Shown here one piece after another: positions 12,152 to 24,195 of a stretch of 64,000 nucleotides of DNA; the stretch's first letter is position 1; each line of letters starts with the position of its first letter. Both the position numbers and the translations under genes were made by a program. The notes under the pieces are model-generated. The model was not told the DNA's origin, made no database searches, and saw only the letters and a program-made list of their open reading frames with translations. The stretch comes from Bimastos eiseni. Taxonomy: Eukaryota; Annelida; Clitellata; Crassiclitellata; Lumbricidae. The DNA is taken from the NCBI GenBank assembly GCA_959347315.1, contig OY365809.1, positions 44,410,693-44,474,692 of the forward strand, written 5' to 3'.

Positions 12152-15100
12152 TTAAGCGGTTTCTTCCATTGCAGGCAAAGACCGGTAGTCATGTCGATTG
12201 TAACGTCGAGCGTGAACCGTAAACGCAATTGTAAGAAGCAGAAAGAAGAAGAAGAGGACGATGAGGATGATGAAGACGGGCAGCGTGATCATCTCGACTT
12301 TAAGAGACGTTGGTATAATGTTTGTTGTGTTTATCATCATGCCAAGGATCCAGCCGAGCTCTGCTCCATTCACCTTCAACGACAGAGGACACAATGAACA
12401 ATAAAACGACAAGAGAGCATTGTTCTCACCTATCAAGACCAAACAAACGACAAGAACATGGGTGGGGCCGTAGAGCAGCATTTCCCAAACTGGGTTCCGC
12501 AGAACCCTGGTGTTCCGTGACGTGGAGTCAACGGTTCTGCGGAAAACTTTAAGTGTGAACAAATGGAGGATTTTACTTAACACCTGTGTGTAACTTTATA
12601 TGAAAGAGAATTCATGTAATTATAAACGACATTTGTGCTATTATTAATATAATCTAGACCTAAACCCATAATTGTCTGCATTTGCAAGCGTTTGTACATG
12701 CCAAGAAATATGTTTAAATTTGGACAGCGTTCAATTGTTCCCATCACGGATCAAATGGAAATTATTGAGCACAAAAGTTTCAATGTCAATTGTAGTTATC
12801 AATATTATTAGTTACAGTTATTATTACTACTATTTTTATCACTAGATGCTTGCCAATCCAAGGATAGTAAATTTTAGTTCCTTTGCCCCTACTTATACTT
12901 CCCCTCCCCACGCCTCTCCCTGTCCTATCCCGTCCATTCCTGTCCCCACCCACCTATCTCCTTTCTCCTCTTCCCTTCCCCACAGCATTCCGTCTCCTAC
13001 CTATTTCCCTCCATCTCCCACTCCCCTCTCAAATTCTGCATGTGCAATCCATAAAAAAAAAGTCGAGACACAGTTGTAAGCCCAGAATAGACTCACAGTG
13101 TCGTTGAATGCAATGGAACTCCAAGTGGAGTCGTTGAAGCCGTAGCCATCGACGAGAAGGTTGTAAATGAAGTGAGAGTTGAAACAGTAGCCGACCATAT
13201 AGCGATCACTTGTCATACCAAGGATCTAGTTCATATCCACATACAACAAATGAGCATCTCAATACGTCTCTAAACATTAATGTAATGGAACATTTATATA
13301 GCGCCTCCTCAAGAAATCTATGGTGGTCAATATGATGTTGATCGTCATTTTGAACGAATAAGTTACAACAGTTGACAAAACAGTGCACAGTAAGCTGAAA
13401 AAGTCGTCAGTGGTTGGCCCATAATAAGGTCATCCAAAAACTTCTATGCAAGTGTGAATGTATATATATTGAGGTAAACCATGGTAACGTGTTTTAAATC
13501 AACAATTCCACGAATATTATTGTGACGACCTATCTATTTGCCTGGAATCCTCACATCTTAATAACATTAAAAAGCTTTAACAGCAGTAAGCCTGTTGCAT
13601 AAGACGTTTTAGACTTCATATGCTAGTACACAACAGCTTAATAATACTACTGTGAGTTTGTATCATGCCCTCCTTGTAATCAGTGTAGTGGGAAAGTTAA
13701 TCAGAGGTGCATCTACTTGAGTGTAAACACTGTAAAACTAATAATTCTCTGCTGAATGCAGAACAGATCACCTCATCATGTGACTTGTTACAGTAGGTGT
13801 CCCTCGCAGTCTCATAGTCGGAAAGCGTGAAATCGGAAATTGACGTCAGGTTGAGAAATCTAACGGTGTAGTAGAAGCCAGAGAAGGCCTACAACAAATA
13901 CAGGTCTATCATATGTTAAGGATCTCTAACAAGCAACTTGAAATTTCATTGGTTGATTGATCAACATGTGACACAATGCTGTGCTTAACTAACTACACAC
14001 CGTGCTCACATTGTCCCATATGTCCATACAGCACCTATGCAAAGCCGTGCATTATTATCTGTCGTAGGCCCTATGGTTTGCAATGACCTTTGTCTGGAAT
14101 TATACCTGTTTGTTAAATCATGCAGTGGCCTTTTCACTCCAGCTTTATTTGACAGTGACTTAACTGCTTTGGGTCGGAAGCATCACTGATGAATTTCTCC
14201 TTGAAGTGATGATGCCCTTTAAATATCTTGTTACATTTACAATAAAATAAAACAGATGTATAAAAAGAACATTGATTCGAATGGTCTGCTACTAACAAGG
14301 AAATCGTTGAAGAGTGGAGGCTGGTAGACTCCATCGAATGTGCAGGGAGGGTGAGTACAATGTGTCGATTTGTTGAACAACCGCTGCGTCAGTTCTTGAC
14401 AAAGCTTCGTGTCACTCGTTCCGGAGAAAGTAACATTAATGTTTCCCTGCAAAATCAGTTGATATTGATGCTCAATCATTCAGCTATTGCAAACATTTGC
14501 AAGGCGCTTCCTCCCAATCCAGCCAAAAATAACAGACTTGAGATGACAGTATAATGTAGAAGAAAACCCTAAGCAGCAATTAGGGATGAACCAAGTTTTA
14601 ACTTCTTGCCGAGTCCGAGTATTGCGAGTTCAATTTTGCCAAGTCAGAGCATCGAATATCTAAAAAAGTCTCATAATCTTGGCAGTTTGCATAACATTTA
14701 TGACTTGTTTGTTTTGTCTTAATTTACATTAGGAAGTTGTAACTAGTGAGCCCTAATAACAACAGTGTCTGGGTTTTAATTAGGTCAATTGTTGCGTTGT
14801 AAATTAATAAATCCGATTTTCATTTCAAAACAGAAACTTGGAAAGATTACTATTTGGACCCATTGTTTCTCTCAGTCCGAGTAATGCCAAGTCCTACAAA
14901 ACTCGGGCAGAGCAGAGTTGCGAACCGAGTTTCGGTTCATCCCTAGCAGTAATCGCAAAGTCCACTCCAGATGGAAAGATCTGCTACAAAAAGAACGTGA
15001 TGCTGCCTGTTCATGCATAGCGAATGAAAATGTTGTCCAATCACAAAAGAGAAGAGACAGCATCATACATACATGGTGGAACGGCAAAGCGCCCTCAGGC

Positions 15101-18100
15101 ATACAGACATCGAGCCCACAACAGGCAACACTATATAAAAATATAGACCTTGTGGATAGTTTGCTGGAGAGACAATGGAGGACATCGCACATGTAACCAT
15201 TGTTATTCAATCGAATCTAATCTCAAATCAAATCGGGGTAAGATTTCGAATTCAGATCGATTCAGTAAGTACCAGTTTGGTACTTATTTTGCATGCACTT
15301 GTATCACACAGGCGTATCACAGTGCCACAGTTGTCCGTAAATATCAATACAGGGTCAATGATTTTCTTAAAGTATAAAACCAATTAAACTTAAAATTAAG
15401 TGAATCGACAGAATCAAGATAAGAGAAATAATTTTAAAAATTACAACCAAGGACTAATCATTTTTTAGCAATGACGTCATCTTTTAATTGAATTGGAAAT
15501 CGACTCAATTTTTAGTCAAAACAGATAATAATCACAGGTTTTGAAATGTCACATTTATGCATATAATAGTTATACTATAACAGTAGTGTACTAAATATTG
15601 TTAAATATAAATAAAAATAATTTTCTTGTCATTATTTTATTCTATGTTAATCTATTTGTTTGTCACAAAAATAACGTCACTGCTTCCTCTAATTAAATAT
15701 ATTACCACAGAACGTTTTTTTTCTGCTGGGGGTACGCACACAAATAATTTCTTAGTTTGGGGTACAACAAAAAAGAAGGTTGGAAACCACTGACTTACGG
15801 GCATCGGTTCGTCCTCAGCTAAAGTACACGGAACCCGGAAGATCTCATCGTATGTAATGTTGAACGAGTATCCCTTTGGTCGACACGGCTCTTCGACTGT
15901 CGTCATGTTGATTGCATGACTCTGAAAAATCATAGAGTAATGGATAAGACACTGGGGCACAGAGGTGAGGAACTAAGTTTGAGACCCGTACCCCCGTAAG
16001 GTTGACTAGTCCTTCTTTTGCCAAGCAGCGGCGTTTATTAAATTATAAATATAAGGTAATGGGAGCCTTGCATGGCTGCCAACAGTTATATTCGACTCCT
16101 GTCATAACCTATCATCATACGTTCACGCTGTACTCGTAATCAAACTGTCGTTTGTCAGTTTGAAATTCAATGTAAATAATTATTAAACATTTGCTACACT
16201 GTCTTTCCACACAACATAGTCAAAAATGACTTTAAAAACAATTTCAGATTGTCCCAGGATATTTTTCCAGATCCACCAAACAAAAACGCTCTATATAAAT
16301 ACTTACACACAGGTAATCAAAGTTCTCAAATTTCTAAAGCAATTCTCAAAAGCTAAGCACAGGGCCCCAGCTTGTCCACAAGCACTCCAGGCAAGATCTA
16401 AAGGTAGACAGACAGCTTACCTTGACAAGCCCAGCCAGGTGTCGCCTATAAGCCTCGTTGAGTCCGTAACACAGGTAGCTGTGGGTGTAGACGTTGTACG
16501 TGTAACCATAGAGTAGGAGGGTCGCGTTGTAGCCCTCTACAAAAGCACCGGGATTTTCCGGCAGGAAGGTTATCTGGGTCGAGGCACCTCCCATGTCAAG
16601 GGCGCCGACCGTAGGAACGACAGAGGCCGGTGTCGCAATTAAGTCTGCGAACCACCCCGTTGGTTTAATCTAGAAAACAATGACCGACAACCCATATTCA
16701 CGCCCTTCTCAAGGTTTTGCTATTAACCTTTGACCCTACTAATCGCCCCTGTTCAGCCAGAGTGAGATTTCTGAGGTGAAATTCCACTTCAATTGCTCAG
16801 AAAATAAACTTCCACCAAACTCTTCAAATCATCCTATACTGTTTCTACTTCCGTGCCATCACACGACCACCAACAGCGCCGACTACCAATGTGGCCCCAC
16901 CCTGTCTCCAGTGCACTCCACAGCTTGACCACCACCAGATTCTGACCTGGTGGCTGTTGTAGACTTGTCCTGATACAGCGCCGGCAAATAAACTGGTCTC
17001 CAATACACCGATTCTGCATAACGCAGAGAAATTTAGAAGATTTACATTAAATCTAATTGGAAAGGCTTCTCCTTGAATCTGTATCTTCTCCTGGCTATGG
17101 ATTACGCAAGCACTTTCAACAAACACCCGTAAACTGGTCATTTCCGCAAAAGTTTGGCTCTGGCAGTTACCGTGGATAGGGGATAATATATAACCGCCCC
17201 TAATGAATGAAGATTTCAGTTTCTAAAACGAGACTCACCCCAAAAAAACCTGAAAGGTAGTTGGTGGTAATCCAGGAGAATGCGCCCTCTTCGCTGCCCT
17301 CAATTATTCGAATCTGCTGCTCAGGATTTGAGACAAGGAACGGATATGTGGCTATGGTGTCCCTCACAGATGACATGATCGCCATGGTAGACGCGTTGTC
17401 GGAGAGTCTTCAAGATTAAACAGTTGTTCAAATTAATTAACTCTAATTTGTACTAAGACAAAACAAAATAGATATCTGGATATTGAACATCATGTATGGT
17501 CAATCTTTTAAGAACTGTTTTCAAGAATCATTATCAATAATAATAATAAATATTAATAAAAATAATAATAATAATAAATTTAAAAATAATAATAATTAAA
17601 ATAATAATAATTCTAATAATAATAATAATAGTAATCACGATAATAATAATAATCAAGATAATAATAATGATATGATAAATAATAATAATTCAATATTTAA
17701 TCCAATACTCAATTCGATATGTATTTATTGATACCAACAGAAGAACATTGTAAGATGCATACATTGATAATAATCAACAGTAATGGAACAATAGGGAAGA
17801 GAAGGCCCTAAAGGCTACGGTGGCCCGGCTAATTGGGCTACCATTTTCTAGAATAGCAGTAAACAGTGGTGTAACAAGACAATTCAGATTGAAAACCATA
17901 AATTTAACTAGTTAATTAGGAGACAATCAGTGCACATGTGTTAATCAAGCGAAATTGTTAACAGGTGATTTTTCACGTTTTTATTAAAATAACAAACACT
18001 ATCTGAAACGCATAAAAAACATAATATATAGAAAAAAAATAATGATACTAATAATGAGTAGCGGCCATTGCAGATGTTTCTCTAGGGTCAACAAATTCAT

Positions 18101-21100
18101 CAGGCACCATGCCATAAAAGGTCAACTACTTACTGAAGCAATCTCATTCCCGCCGTCGCCCCCAAGACAACGGGGGTGTTGGAATGTTCACGTGATGGTA
18201 TAACCCCACGTGCCTTGTCGAGACATGGCTTGATACACTGCTTCCCCGCTTCAGAGGCATTGTTAGCAAAGGCAGACAGCGGAGGCATTATCGCTACAGA
18301 CAATGGAACAAAACAAAGATATTGTGTGCACATTGCTTGTCAAGGTAAGTCAACATGCATCATGAAACACAGGTAACACATTGCTCATCAAGGTAAGTAT
18401 ATATGTTTTATGAACTTATGTATGCATCAGTGTCTATACAGAATGTATATAAACACTATTTATTTACATAAAACACTATTTATTTATATACCTAGATTCT
18501 GTGTCTCTCTATCCGTTTATGCACTTGCACGCTTTTACAACTATTGACTCAAAACCTTTGTCGTTCGCTCGGGGAACACCTGGGACACCCAGTAGAGGGG
18601 TTGGTGAACCCCGCGGCCACAGTCTTCCTGCTAAGAAGGAAACTTTGCTTTTATGCGGATTCCTTTGGATAGTTGTTGCAGTCCTGAGACAGGTTTTTGG
18701 CCCTGCAGACCAGGAAGACGGCGGCCGTTCTTACCTGTGGAAGGATATCCAGATGTCAAGTCCATTTCCATTCTCAATATTTCCTAACTCGGACAATGCC
18801 TGGTACTCCAGCTAGTTGTATACATTCGTTTTAGTGAGAGAAGAAATCTGATCAAAAAACTGGAGACATGCTAACATGTGAGATTAAAAAAATTTGAAAA
18901 ATAAGAGAATATTAAAGCTGTTAGAACTAATAAATGAACTGGCAGGCAAATATTTGTATATATCTGTGGATAAAGTAAGAGTTGTATTTGGGTGGGTGGG
19001 TAGGGGGGTAATATGTGTACTCTGGGTCTCAAATGAACAGTGATATGGAACAGAGCTAATTTCATTAATTTCAATTTTGTTTATTTTGGTAATCAGATTA
19101 AAAAAAACATTGCAAAGATTCACAAAGATCATTATAGATTACACAGAAGACCAAATTATGAATAGAGTTTCTTGCAGGTTAGGGCCACCTAACCTCCTCT
19201 AGAGGTAAACATAAAATGATGAAGGTTAAACAGGAGATGCACATACAGGCAAGTGAACCATACACTAATATCATCTAGTTAAACTTATCTATAGACGAGA
19301 ACATTATATTTATGCTGCAATAAAGAAGTAAAATCGAATTTCTCTGTCCTCTCTGATTCAGTACATGCTTGGGGCTATATAAATGGAGAAGAGGAATTTA
19401 GTACTGTCCTCAGGGACTCTTGAACTCTTCACTTAGATACTTTTGACCTTAGGATCTCTTAATCTTAGGACTCATGCATGATCTCAGGGAGTCTCGACCT
19501 TATGAACTCTTGACCTCAGGAACTCTTGACCTAGAGACTCTTGACCCTATACACTGTTGGGAAGAATTGTGTGTCAGGTTAATAGACCGGGGCCGCAATA
19601 CCACTTCATGTTAACCAGAATGGCACAAAAAAGTGCATAGTCGAGTCCACACTGTAGCTATCCCATTTGAAAAGCTTATGGCTCATATTATGGGTCAGAA
19701 CGATTACCCTCTCCTGGAGATGGGCAGATGAAGATTTCATCCACAATTCCAGTTCCGTTCGACTTCCCAGTGGGCCACTCATAGACATAGAGTTTGGTGT
19801 GGGTCGATCCAGCATCGATACCAATTCCATACTGAGACAAAAGAATATGGTATTATACTTTTTTTCCTATTTCAAAAACAGTATCCAAATTTCAAATCAA
19901 TCAGCATAAAGTTGAAATAAGATAAAAAAACAAAAGAATATGACATCATTCTTTCAATTTCCATTCATTCAAAGAAAATTCTATCCAACTTTCAAGCAAT
20001 CAACATTAAGTTTAAAACAAAATCTGGAAGAAACCTAAAATGACAACAAAATAGCTTAATTAAATTGCATTATTATAGCTGAACAACATGGGGCACCAAT
20101 CAATAATTTAAAAACAAACCAACAACAAATGGAAGTCATATAGAATGCTATGCATATCACAAGCATATAGATCACTTCCATAATGCCTTCTAGACTGCCC
20201 GGTCAACGACGACGTGAAATAGCATTCCTGACCATGCAAAGAATGAACCATCTCTGGAGACATCTAAATCACAGTTCACCGATCTTTTTATAGCACCACA
20301 TGACTGTCATGTACAGCGCCCTCTCCTTCGGCCAAGCCCATGATACATCTCTAGTAACAAATCATCTTATTATTATCGTTCTTGATGGTAGTAGTCTTTC
20401 CTGGGAGACACATCATGAAAGCAGCAGTCCATGAAGAATATTACAAACCCCGGAATTCGTGAAGACATTTATTTAGCAGCACTAGTTTAATTAGACATCT
20501 TAATCCAGGGAAAGAAACACGTGGATTTAACTAGACACTTACCGAATAGACAGGATCATAGTTCCTGGTGAAGAAGATGGAAGCGACGATCGTTCCGATA
20601 CATCCAATCGCCAGGCAGATGAACATCAGAACCCACCACTGGTTACATCCGCATGGCCATCTCCAGTCATCTAAGAACAGAATCACAGATGCTCTATCGG
20701 CAAATAATATTATTATAACAGCAATTTTATATAGCACCCTTTCAAGATTGCCTACTCAGGAGTGCTCCCAGCTCAACCCTGGTTGAACAGAATGGTCAGT
20801 GCAAAACAAGGCAAGCTGACCAATGGGCATTTGACGATGCATGGTAGGCAAATGAGTCACAAACGAACAAAACCATCTAAATGGAATGAAAAATCTGTCT
20901 GGAGTGGTGTTCCTTTTATCAAGAGCGCAACATTCACCTTTCACAAACACCCGACAACTGTACCCTTCGACAGGACCCAACTAGCAGCGACTTTTGGTGG
21001 ATATGTTTCTCAGTTCAATAAACGAAGATACTATATACTATGTGTGACGGGTGCTATATAAATTAATTGCTTTGAATGTACAAGTGAATGGCTATTTATG

Positions 21101-21872
21101 CTGTACAGTAAAAGGCCTGAGAAGTCGAGACTCGCTAGTTTTCGAACCAAGATGCCGAAGGACCTCGACCCTTATCTTGGGACACTTGATCTTAAGGACT
21201 TCGATCATAGCAGTTGATTAGGATCATAGACAATTCAGCCATGATGATCTTAGTCAACATTGCTAACCTGGATGCAATGTCATTGAGAAATTGAGGTGCT
21301 ACACAAATTAATTTATTCCTACAGACATCGTAATTCCTATCGTTTGTTGTATCTATTTCTATTCATCTATTTGTCTGCATGTGTCTCTCTTCCTTACCTC
21401 TCCTGTCCCATCCTCTGCCCTACCTTCTTCCCCTCTGCCTCTGCCTGCATATCGTTCTCTCTCACAATTCATCTTTCCTCGTTCACCTCCAATTACCCAT
21501 CCATTGTAATCTACTTACCTCCATCCTTTGTCTTTGATGCACCATATTCATCACCCCTAACTCTCCATTTTTTGAACAATAACACCAGAATTCATTGTCT
21601 CCCAATAAAACCTCCACACATATCCAAAAGCAAAACAAACCTCGCACGGACAAATAGAACTCATCGCCATCCTGAATGCCATATGTAGAAAGGAGTCGAT
21701 CTTTATCGAATGCCTCCTGAGAACGACTTGACAGGACGTAGCTCGACTTGAACGATATCTCATTCTCCGCACAGAATGCTTTTATCACCTTGAGAATAGT
21801 CTGGGTTGACTCCACTTGCATCGTGAATCGACCCTCATAGTCTGGCAACAAGCTGTAAACTACCACTTCCAT
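12152..21872 (-). CDS. ENTPD: Ecto-nucleoside triphosphate diphosphohydrolase with N-terminal ubiquitin-like domain
   Basis: CD39-family apyrase, which hydrolyses extracellular nucleoside tri- and diphosphates at the cell surface. Exons (minus): 21872-21641, 20670-20543, 19831-19708, 18293-18134, 17407-17239, 16669-16421, 15921-15799, 14446-14297, 13888-13772, 13225-13097, 12373-12152. Every junction is GT..AG and phase-compatible; the total is 1,803 nt, or 600 residues plus stop. Order: ubiquitin-like domain 1-77, Cys-rich stretch WPCGCNQWW, membrane span about 90-111, ACR1 DAGSTHT at 126-132, ACR2 GATAGMRLL at 206-214, ACR3 EGSEEGAFSW at 251-260, ACR4 LDMGGASTQ at 295-303, ACR5 around YCF at 497-499, C-terminal span about 558-579, short basic tail. 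Vertebrate CD39 is about 510 residues, so the excess equals the N-terminal domain. The start ATG sits in ACCATGG with an in-frame TAG four codons upstream. Several N-X-S/T sites lie in the ectodomain. The least certain junction is 13772/13225: the usual Trp between the Cys and YCF motifs is absent, so a short exon may be missed. The family assignment is very secure. Confidence 0.92.
12478..12560 (+). mobile_element. hAT-type transposon terminus
   Basis: CAGCATTTCCCAAACTGGGT followed by TCCGCAGAACCCTGG is the typical start of Charlie/Tip100-like hAT elements. No matching opposite end was found. A related stretch, CTTTAAGTGTGAACAAAT, recurs at about 46,655. Confidence 0.5.
14581..14945. mobile_element. 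Non-autonomous hAT element in an ENTPD intron
   Basis: Perfect 12-bp inverted termini TAGGGATGAACC/GGTTCATCCCTA. They are flanked by an 8-bp target duplication, GCAGCAAT and GCAGTAAT (7 of 8). It is 365 bp with no coding capacity and lies between ENTPD exons 7 and 8. Confidence 0.8.
15640..15792 (-). mobile_element. hAT-type terminus next to an ENTPD splice donor
   Basis: On the minus strand CAGTGGTTTCCAACC, a classic Charlie-type hAT end, begins directly after the six intron bases GTAAGT of the donor at 15798. Its far end was not found. Confidence 0.6.
15938..16000 (+). repeat. tRNA-derived SINE head
   Basis: A-box-like AATGGATAAGACACTGG followed by AGTTTGAGACCC. It resembles decayed tRNA promoter boxes and lies in an ENTPD intron. 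Confidence 0.4.
17529..17700 (+). repeat. (AAT)n microsatellite
   Basis: Imperfect AATAATAAT array with TAA and CAAG interruptions in an ENTPD intron. It passes directly into a minus-oriented LINE 3' end. Confidence 0.85.
17700..17860 (-). mobile_element. LINE 3' untranslated end, minus orientation
   Basis: Read on the minus strand, a block AGCCGGGCCACCGTAGCC leads into an A/T-rich terminus and then the simple repeat. This is the organisation seen at the 3' end of the minus-strand LINE at 22,747. Confidence 0.35.
20725..21060 (+). repeat. Pair of LINE-tail/SINE fragments
   Basis: Begins with a minus-type TTTTATATAGCACCCTTTCAAG block and ends with a plus-type GGTGCTATATAAATT tail. They enclose 250 bases without a recognisable gene, between ENTPD exons 1 and 2. 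Confidence 0.4.
21641..21872 (-). CDS. First coding exon of the ENTPD gene: ubiquitin-like (beta-grasp) domain
   Basis: Encodes 77 residues beginning MEVVVYSLLPDYEG. The pattern follows ubiquitin: a beta hairpin, a helix around TILKVIKAFC, and an ending STYGIQDGDEFYLSVR that parallels ubiquitin's SDYNIQKESTLHLVLR. There is no C-terminal Gly-Gly, so it is a fixed domain rather than a conjugated modifier. The exon ends CGAG before GTTTGT (phase 1). The next exon downstream on the same strand starts with AT, giving GAT (Asp), and opens directly into the ENTPD transmembrane segment. The strong start context and the upstream stop argue that this is a true translation start. The alternative is that this is one of several first exons and other isoforms lack it. 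Confidence 0.72.
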
Positions 21873-22567
21873 GGTGGGCCTCTACCAGATCTGACGCTTG
21901 ACAAAACGTGAATATCTGACAAGTTCGACTCGCAGTTGACTAAGTCAGTTTTACCTTTTCGACCAAAACCAAATTTAATCTAAAGACAAATACATTTGAA
22001 GATGTTCGAATTTTCTTGATGTTCACAGTTAATTTCAGAATTAGACGTCAAGACACATCTTATTTGAAGTCACTGTTTGGATCCTTGTTTGTTATTTTGA
22101 GTTTCTTGCTGAAATGTTAGTATGTTGATTTAAACTCTTGGCAGTTCACAACCATCTAAAATCACAAGTTTTTTAAATGCATGACAGGTAATTTACTAAA
22201 CAGATATAACCAATTACCATCAAACTGCTGGAAACCCTTTGGCATTAAACAATCCTTGTCAATTCATTAAAACATCGTTAAACTAGTGTATACTTAAATA
22301 ACTCAGTTTGACAGTAGCGCTACACCCTACTTACACTCACAAAAGCACGATTTAAATCACCTTAAAAAGTTTACGGTTATGATTGCTTTTATTGTCAGTA
22401 TTACACAGACGACTCTTGACCCATTGGATCTTGACCCTAGGCCGATCGATTCTGATTAACTAAGTGCCCCATGAAAGAGAATGGAACCGGTATATCGATG
22501 CAAGGCGTAAAGTTCAACAACCTTAGATTTGCAGATGACATGGAAATGCTGGAGGAAAGCTACGAGT

Positions 22568-22746
22568 GTTTACAGGAAAGTGTAAGTAGACTGAACATAG
22601 ATGCAAAGAAAACTGGGTTTGTCATAAACCTGGACAATACAAAAACATTGTTTTTTGGAAAAATGTACAATTAAAAAGTCGCATCGTGACAAAATACTGG
22701 CACAATACTGCTATGGAAGAATACTACATTTGAACTGGACAATGAA
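22568..22746 (+). repeat. Left direct repeat flanking the nested LINE
   Basis: Matches 24,010-24,195, with scattered substitutions and a small indel. The left copy continues upstream and the right copy continues downstream, as a target-site duplication would. Confidence 0.75.
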
Positions 22747-24009
22747 TTCCATTCAATTTATTTGCCATAACCCCAATAAAGCATGAGAAAATTACAAACA
22801 ACAAGCATAAATGCATATTCTGGTTACACAGAGGAACCTAAAGGGGTCATAGATAAAGCTAATCAGGGGCCCCCTATGTAGAATTTATAAACTGGCAATG
22901 GGTACCAACATTAATAACATTCACATATCAGGCAAGTTAAATAAATAGAAGTTAATCATAACTAGTGCCTTAACTAAGGGCTTATTGCATCCACTGAATA
23001 GACCGAAATACAAACAGTCAATACTTAGAGTTGTCTTCAAGCGAATAGAGGCGAAATGTATTTTTAAATAATTATCTAATATTAATTATTTGGGTGATGT
23101 GGGTTCCTTCAACAATAAGATGGGATTTTCTGGGGACTTTTTTCTATGAGATCTAAATAGGATGTAATTTGTTTAATCTGAACTGAGGGTTAGCTTGTTT
23201 GATCGAAACCAATCACCTACGTTGAGGAGTTAAGAATTAACATTTTGAAATAGAGTATCAATTGATTTGTGAGAATGAAACATATTGGAATATAAAATAC
23301 ATAGGTGATACATTTGGCAAATCATTGATATGGATCAAACACAGGAGCGGGCCAAGATTAGAACCTAGAGGTATCCCATGGTAAATGGGTCGTAATCTTG
23401 AAAGACAATCATTAACTGATACAATTTGAGAGCAATTTTCAAGATTGCTTGCAAACCAATACGTCTCTAATTCCATAGGTACTGCGTTTTCGGATTAAAA
23501 TGTTGTGATTCACCAAATCAAAGGCTTTAGCCAAATTGAGAAATATTCCAAAGGAATACTCATTATTTTCAATTGCCTCAGAAAATTTATCTTGTGTGCT
23601 TAATAAAGGCATATAGGTGGAATGGTTTTGTTGGAATCCATGTTGAGATGGAATCAACTTCCCTTCTTTTGTTATAAAACTTTCTAGGCTAGCAAACATT
23701 AATTTTTCAAATACTTTTGGGAAAAAGGAGAAGATTGAAATTGGTCGAGAGTTAGTTACTTCTTCCTTGAGGCGTTTTTTGTGCATTGGAATGACTTTGG
23801 CAGTTTTGAGAGCAGCCGAAAATACCTCTGTAGCAAATGAGCAGTTGACAACCTCTGATAATGGCAAGGCAATATTAGGCAATGATAAAAGAGCTATAGT
23901 CGGATCGATTCCATCAATTCCTGAATTTGTTATGAGTGGGTCGAATGGTATGAACAAGGCTCATGACTTCAGTTGGTGTTGATGGAATTAGACCAATAGA
24001 GTGAATACA
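22747..24009 (-). pseudogene. 5'-truncated LINE nested in the preceding element
   Basis: Minus-strand frames 23957-23439 and 23476-23258 together carry reverse transcriptase blocks: SGIDGI, AKVIPMHKK, SRPISIFSFFPKVFEKLM, QHGFQQNHST, FLNLAKAFDLVNH, YGIR, then GIPLGSNLGPLLCLI and INDLP. A frameshift separates the two. The 3' end is A/T rich (CAAATAAATTGAATGG) at 22,747. It is 1,263 bp and flanked by direct repeats of 179 and 186 bp. Confidence 0.75.
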
Positions 24010-24195
24010 GTTTACAGGAAAGTGTAAGTAGGCTGAACATAGATGCAAAGAAAGCTGGGTTTGTCATAAACCTGGACAATACAAAAGCATTGGTTTTTGG
24101 AAACATGTACAAATTAAAAAGTTGGATCGTGACAAAATACTGGCATTTGAAATGTACTGATTTAGAAGAATACTATACTTGAACTGGACAATGAA
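24010..24195 (+). repeat. Right direct repeat flanking the nested LINE
   Basis: Second copy of the repeat at 22,568-22,746. Both begin GTTTACAGGAAAGTGTAAG and end TGAACTGGACAATGAA. Confidence 0.75.

Noticed and set aside
15652..15960. 102-codon continuous minus-strand frame as a single exon
   Set aside because: Only 15799-15921 is ENTPD coding; the rest reads through the donor into a hAT terminus.
17529..17700. AT-rich block as a replication origin
   Set aside because: It is a plain (AAT)n microsatellite, and origins cannot be recognised from sequence in animals.
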